Positions 61,098-64,000 of a stretch of DNA of 64,000 nucleotides are shown here, piece after piece (the stretch's first letter is position 1; each line of letters opens with the position of its first letter). The position numbers and the translations under genes were made by a program. Origin of the DNA: Planctomycetota bacterium (GTDB lineage Bacteria; Planctomycetota; UBA1135; UBA2386); assembly GCA_028281765.1 (NCBI GenBank), contig JANQJF010000081.1:39475-103474 (forward strand), given 5' to 3'. Below the pieces are notes generated by a model. It did no database searches. It was not told the DNA's origin and worked only from the letters and a program-made list of their open reading frames with translations.

Positions 61098-61914
61098 GAC
61101 TACGACGTTGGAAGAGCGGATCCTGCTGGTGATCGAGCGCCGGGCGAAGCTCGCGATTCTCGGGATCAAGGGGTCCGAGTTTGGGTCGGTGTCGGTTGCA
61201 CAGATCTCCGCGGATCTAGATGTCGCCGAATTGGACGTCTACTGCGCGCTGGTTGCGCTGAGGCATCTCGCGGGTGTCAAAGTATCGCCGTATCACTCGG
61301 GGATGGGGGCGGTTGGCGCTGTGACTGCGAACCTGGGCGGGAGCCATCTTGCGCATCTTGGTCGAAGCGAACCTGAGTCGATTCGCCACATCGAGCTGAG
61401 TGGTTTGGCGATGAGCGAACGAAAGCTCTCGCTGGACGGAGTTCGAGCGCACACAGGAAACGACGACTTTGACCAGATCCTAAGGAAGGGCAGGGTTGCG
61501 ACAGGTCTGTTGATTCTGCTGGGCGCCATGGAGGTCGGCGAGACGTTTGGGATCTACTCACTTCAATTGGGCCTGGAGAGACTGCGAACTCTCGGGCTTC
61601 GACGAGGCGGGGGACCGAAGGAGCTGAGTTTGGTGACGCAGCAGACGATTTCGACGAACGTCGACAAGCTCGTGAAGATGAACCTGCCGGTGTTGGTGGA
61701 TCGAAGTTCGCGGTGGAGCGTGACGGTGGTCGGGGGCTTCGATTTGGTTGGAACGGCAGGGGGAGGACAACTGCGCGATGTGCTTCGATCAGAGGTCAGG
61801 CCAGAGCTGATTCGGGGATCGAAGGGCTCGGTCGCCCCAGAGCAACCAGAGCGTGTGCCTTGGGATGAGGGGATGGATGAGCTCACGGAGGACTTCAAGT
61901 TCCCGGAAGAGTGA
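61084..61914 (+). CDS. Unknown protein of the integrative element
   Basis: A 276-residue soluble protein with no recognised family. The first 65 residues (SVAQISADLDVAELDVYCAL) could form a winged-helix-like DNA-binding domain; the centre has GRVATGLLILLGAMEVGETF and the C-terminus is acidic. Third codon positions have noticeably more A and T than in the housekeeping genes, in keeping with transfer. The ATG at 61084 lies inside the integrase gene; a TTG three bases earlier is less likely. Confidence 0.6.
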   Translation: MSSSETTTLEERILLVIERRAKLAILGIKGSEFGSVSVAQISADLDVAELDVYCALVALRHLAGVKVSPYHSGMGAVGAVTANLGGSHLAHLGRSEPESIRHIELSGLAMSERKLSLDGVRAHTGNDDFDQILRKGRVATGLLILLGAMEVGETFGIYSLQLGLERLRTLGLRRGGGPKELSLVTQQTISTNVDKLVKMNLPVLVDRSSRWSVTVVGGFDLVGTAGGGQLRDVLRSEVRPELIRGSKGSVAPEQPERVPWDEGMDELTEDFKFPEE

Positions 61915-61921
61915 CAATTGA

Positions 61922-62003
61922 GCCCTGCCCCTCGCCGTCGGCGTCGGTCGCATCCTGACCGAGCGAAGCGAGTGGGACCGACGGCGACGGGGAGGGGCAG
62001 GGC
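61922..62003. repeat. Long inverted repeat in the integrative element
   Basis: Bases 61922-61949 and 61976-62003 are inverted repeats of 28 bases with 2 mismatches, separated by 26 bases that themselves contain a small GAGCGAAGCGAG symmetry. It starts eight bases past the stop codon of the preceding gene. It could be a strong terminator, or a replication or transfer origin structure of the element. Confidence 0.8.
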
Positions 62004-62268
62004 GTCCCTGCTTCACGACCAGAGGCAGAGGTGCGCAGTGAGGGTCAGAGACTCGGGTAGCGCCGAGACTCGGGTTTGGAAGTCTTCCGGATTGTGCTGA
62101 TTGGAACTGCAAGGCCAGCGTGTGAGGCAATCTGACGCGATCATGCTCAAAGCGGCGGGGTAACAGCGGCCTAGCGAATAGGCACGGGCTCGGAAGCAGA
62201 CTTCGACAGTAAACACGGAGACTCTCGGAGCAGGCACCACAGACTCGACGTGCAGAGTCGGAACGGGT
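62004..62268 (+). promoter_or_regulatory. Gene-free stretch with short direct repeats
   Basis: With the inverted repeat, this makes about 350 gene-free bases before the HTH and replication genes. GAGACTCGGG occurs at 62048-62057 and 62064-62073 (16-base period) and a variant GAGACTCTCGG at about 62218. Such spaced repeats upstream of a replication gene may be iterons or regulator sites, but two exact copies are weak evidence. Confidence 0.35.
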
Positions 62269-62535
62269 GTGAACACACCGGAAGTTTCGATCACGAACGA
62301 GCTCGAGGAGCGACGCCTCGTGTCGTTGAAGTGGATCGCCGACCGCTGGTCATGCTCGCGGCAGACGTGCCGCCGGATACTAGAGCAGCACTCCGTGCGA
62401 GCGTTCTACCTAGGTGGGGACAGCCGCAACGCAACGGTGCGATTCGATCTCCTCGACGTGATCGGGGTTGAGGCGCGTTCACAGTTACAAATCGAACGCC
62501 TGCCGTCCAGGCGTGGGAGCTGCCGCGATGACTGA
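62269..62535 (+). CDS. Small HTH protein, excisionase/AlpA-like
   Basis: An 88-residue protein starting with GTG. Residues 18-60 (VSLKWIADRWSCSRQTCRRI) form a MerR/excisionase-type winged HTH, followed by FYLGGDSRNATVRFDLLDV, the typical 'wing' phrase. Such proteins act as recombination directionality factors or as regulators of plasmid and phage genes. The stop overlaps the start of the replication protein gene by eight bases, so the two are translationally coupled. Confidence 0.75.
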   Translation: MNTPEVSITNELEERRLVSLKWIADRWSCSRQTCRRILEQHSVRAFYLGGDSRNATVRFDLLDVIGVEARSQLQIERLPSRRGSCRDD

Positions 62536-63202
62536 CTCGACGACATCGATCGTCGGCCCAGAATCGCGGCAGCTACCGCTTTCCGGGCCCCGTCGAGGAT
62601 TCTGGGACCGGTTCATCCTCGTGCCCGGCGATCTGCCGCCACACGAAGCACGGCGGTGGAGGGAACGAGCGGAACAACGTCGCGCTCAGGATGACTTTGT
62701 AGTCGCCCTGGGTGACTGGCTTGGGCGAGGCCCCTTCGAGGTGTTCTTCACCGGAACCTTCAAGGACGAAGCTGTCTCGCTCGCAGTCGGAAAACGCGCT
62801 TTCAACCGGTTCACACACGACTTGTCGAGGCAGCTCTATGGGTGTCGCTACCACAAGCGGGTCGGCGAGGGTGTGTTCGGGTTCGCAGCCTGGGAGCGAC
62901 AGAAGCGGGGTACGCCACACGTACACGCTCTGATCGGAGGACTGCGCAACATGAGGTTCGCCGACATGCATGCGGCATGGCGTGACGCACTTGCTTCGCG
63001 TCGACCGCAGCGAGAAGGATTCGCCTGGATCAAGCCGTTCCAGGTTGTGACTGGTTCCTATTGCGCGAAGGAGTCGGGCAAGGACGAGTGGGACATCTTC
63101 GGATCGTGGCCAGGAACGGACCCGCGACAGGAGATGTTCGATGCAATCCGCCGATCGGCGGAAGTTGTGAAGGCGAGCGGCGGGAACGGCTTCGAGCGGT
63201 AG
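62528..63202 (+). CDS. HUH-type replication initiator (Rep)
   Basis: A 224-residue protein. The three rolling-circle replication motifs are visible in order: FFTGTF (73-78), the metal-binding HUH motif GTPHVHALIGG (His 131 and 133), and a Tyr/Lys motif GSYCAKES (Tyr 178, Lys 181), where the Tyr would attack DNA. These are the marks of plasmid- or phage-type single-strand endonucleases that start rolling-circle replication. The ATG at 62528 is chosen because it overlaps the HTH gene and the longer frame gives no added motif. It implies that the element can replicate, at least when excised. Confidence 0.78.
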   Translation: MTDSTTSIVGPESRQLPLSGPRRGFWDRFILVPGDLPPHEARRWRERAEQRRAQDDFVVALGDWLGRGPFEVFFTGTFKDEAVSLAVGKRAFNRFTHDLSRQLYGCRYHKRVGEGVFGFAAWERQKRGTPHVHALIGGLRNMRFADMHAAWRDALASRRPQREGFAWIKPFQVVTGSYCAKESGKDEWDIFGSWPGTDPRQEMFDAIRRSAEVVKASGGNGFER

Positions 63203-63244
63203 GCGCTGTGCGCGATCGACTCGGCCCGGAAGCACCTTCACTTG

Positions 63245-63469
63245 ATGGCCGGAGGTCCGTTTCTAAACATGATCGGCTACCGCAGGATGTGGGAGGCGCT
63301 GAAGAACGCGAGCAACGCCAAAGAGCGGGCAGAACTGAGATGGAACATTCGACGAATTCTCGCGAGCCGACTTCGGCAGCATCGGGCGACGTGGCGTGCG
63401 CCGAGGGAGTCCTTTATCCAGAGGGCACGCCAGCGACGGGTCGATCGACGCGGTGATGGGGCCGAGTAG
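63245..63469 (+). CDS. Possible small basic protein in the element
   Basis: A 74-residue Arg-rich open frame (ELRWNIRRILASRLRQHRAT) with an ATG 42 bases after the rep stop. No family is recognised, and the Arg richness could come from a shadow frame. It fits the gap between two likely genes on the same strand, which is the main reason to keep it. Confidence 0.35.
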   Translation: MAGGPFLNMIGYRRMWEALKNASNAKERAELRWNIRRILASRLRQHRATWRAPRESFIQRARQRRVDRRGDGAE

Positions 63470-63559
63470 TGCGGTGCCCTCTTTGCGTTCTAGAGTTCGT
63501 AGCTTGCCAAGATCGGCATGTCGGTAGCATGCACCGAAAATGGTTAGAGGTGCAGTGGA

Positions 63560-63985
63560 ATGACGGGACCGACGGCTCTCATTGTCGGGAAGTTCTGGCC
63601 GTGTCCGTGTGGAAGCGGGAAGCTCCTGCACAACTGTGGCTGTCTGAAGGCCGGGCGGTTTCGCCTCCCGTCAGTTGACGTTCGTCATCCCCTTGGGCCA
63701 TTCCGACACGCGAAGTGCTACGCCGCTGAGTTGCGTGGCTGTTCGGCGAGACTGTCGCTTGAACACTACATGAGTCATGCCGCTCTGAAGTACCTGACAG
63801 ATCGCTCCGGAATGCTTCGGGTCGGTGAAGCGATGACGCCGATCCCGCCGCCAGTCTTCGGATGCAAGATGCTCTGCGAGGCCCACAACGGGTCGCTTAG
63901 TCCTCTAGGAGTCTGCGCCACGGGTAGCGAATCGATCGCCGATCCGGCTTCGAGATTGGCACGCGGCTATCTGACAACCGGTTGA
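63560..63985 (+). CDS. SEC-C-motif protein with HNH-like segment
   Basis: A 141-residue protein. The N-terminus carries a SEC-C zinc-binding motif (WPCPCGSGKLLHNCGC). Further on, CSARLSLEHYMSHAALKYL and CKMLCEAHNGSLSPLG recall a family in which a Cys-rich head is followed by a degenerate HNH-nuclease-like fold with a 'C-x2-HN-x-LS' phrase. The protein is short for that group, so it may be truncated or a remnant. Start and stop are intact in the window. Function unknown; in mobile elements such proteins can be defence or recombination accessories. Confidence 0.55.
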   Translation: MTGPTALIVGKFWPCPCGSGKLLHNCGCLKAGRFRLPSVDVRHPLGPFRHAKCYAAELRGCSARLSLEHYMSHAALKYLTDRSGMLRVGEAMTPIPPPVFGCKMLCEAHNGSLSPLGVCATGSESIADPASRLARGYLTTG

Positions 63986-64000
63986 GCCAAGGGACAGCGT

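Overview
The window is a GC-rich bacterial chromosome segment, most likely from a member of the Planctomycetota. This is an inference. It rests on the PVC-type small basic protein at 12705-12959, a SpoVG with an inserted zinc ribbon, an ECF sigma factor carrying a membrane anchor and a long carboxypeptidase-regulatory-like tail, a DUF6807 lipoprotein, many secreted TPR/HEAT proteins, and outer-membrane machinery (secretin, TolC-type protein, DUF481 barrel) that implies a diderm envelope.

Layout. 1-9 kb, mostly minus strand: two secreted TPR proteins, a lipoprotein secretin with TPR repeats, a family 4 uracil-DNA glycosylase and a DUF481-type barrel. 9-16.5 kb, plus strand: a TMTC-like membrane/TPR protein, a membrane-anchored unknown, the small basic protein, a class I aminotransferase, queE and a secreted protein with a hydrolase-like C-terminus. 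16.5-20.7 kb: two methyltransferases, a PilZ protein, a DUF2058 protein and two overlapping genes for exported proteins. 20.7-31.6 kb: a DUF3160-like protein behind pnp, a CmoB-like methyltransferase, an ECF sigma factor, a phosphotransferase, a DUF4388 protein, a kinase-methyltransferase fusion and adenosine deaminase. 31.7-41 kb: a CzcCBA-type RND metal-efflux operon with a small His-rich leader gene, diverging from a rhodanese lipoprotein gene coupled to xthA. 41-48.5 kb: lipoproteins, the sigma-factor fusion, a secreted protein and two copies of a large palindromic repeat. 48.5-56.8 kb: a tightly packed biosynthetic run (GT-C-like membrane protein, pssA, a folK-panC fusion, ispE, spoVG, a DUF2520-type dehydrogenase, aroDE, aroK) covering phospholipid, folate, pantothenate, isoprenoid and shikimate steps. 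57-59.8 kb: a large HEAT-like secreted protein.

From 59.9 kb to the window end, an initiator tRNA is followed by a tyrosine recombinase and a visibly less GC-rich set of small genes: an unknown, an excisionase-like HTH protein, an HUH-type replication protein, a small ORF and a SEC-C/HNH-like protein. This looks like the left part of an integrative element inserted at the tRNA-fMet gene; its far end lies outside the window.

The most unusual items are the two related giant hairpins (40874-41006 and 47749-47870), the membrane-tethered sigma factor, the FolK-PanC fusion, the kinase-methyltransferase fusion with a free-standing methyltransferase paralogue 12 kb away, and the integrative element. 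All family calls come from reading motifs in the translated sequence; no database search was run.
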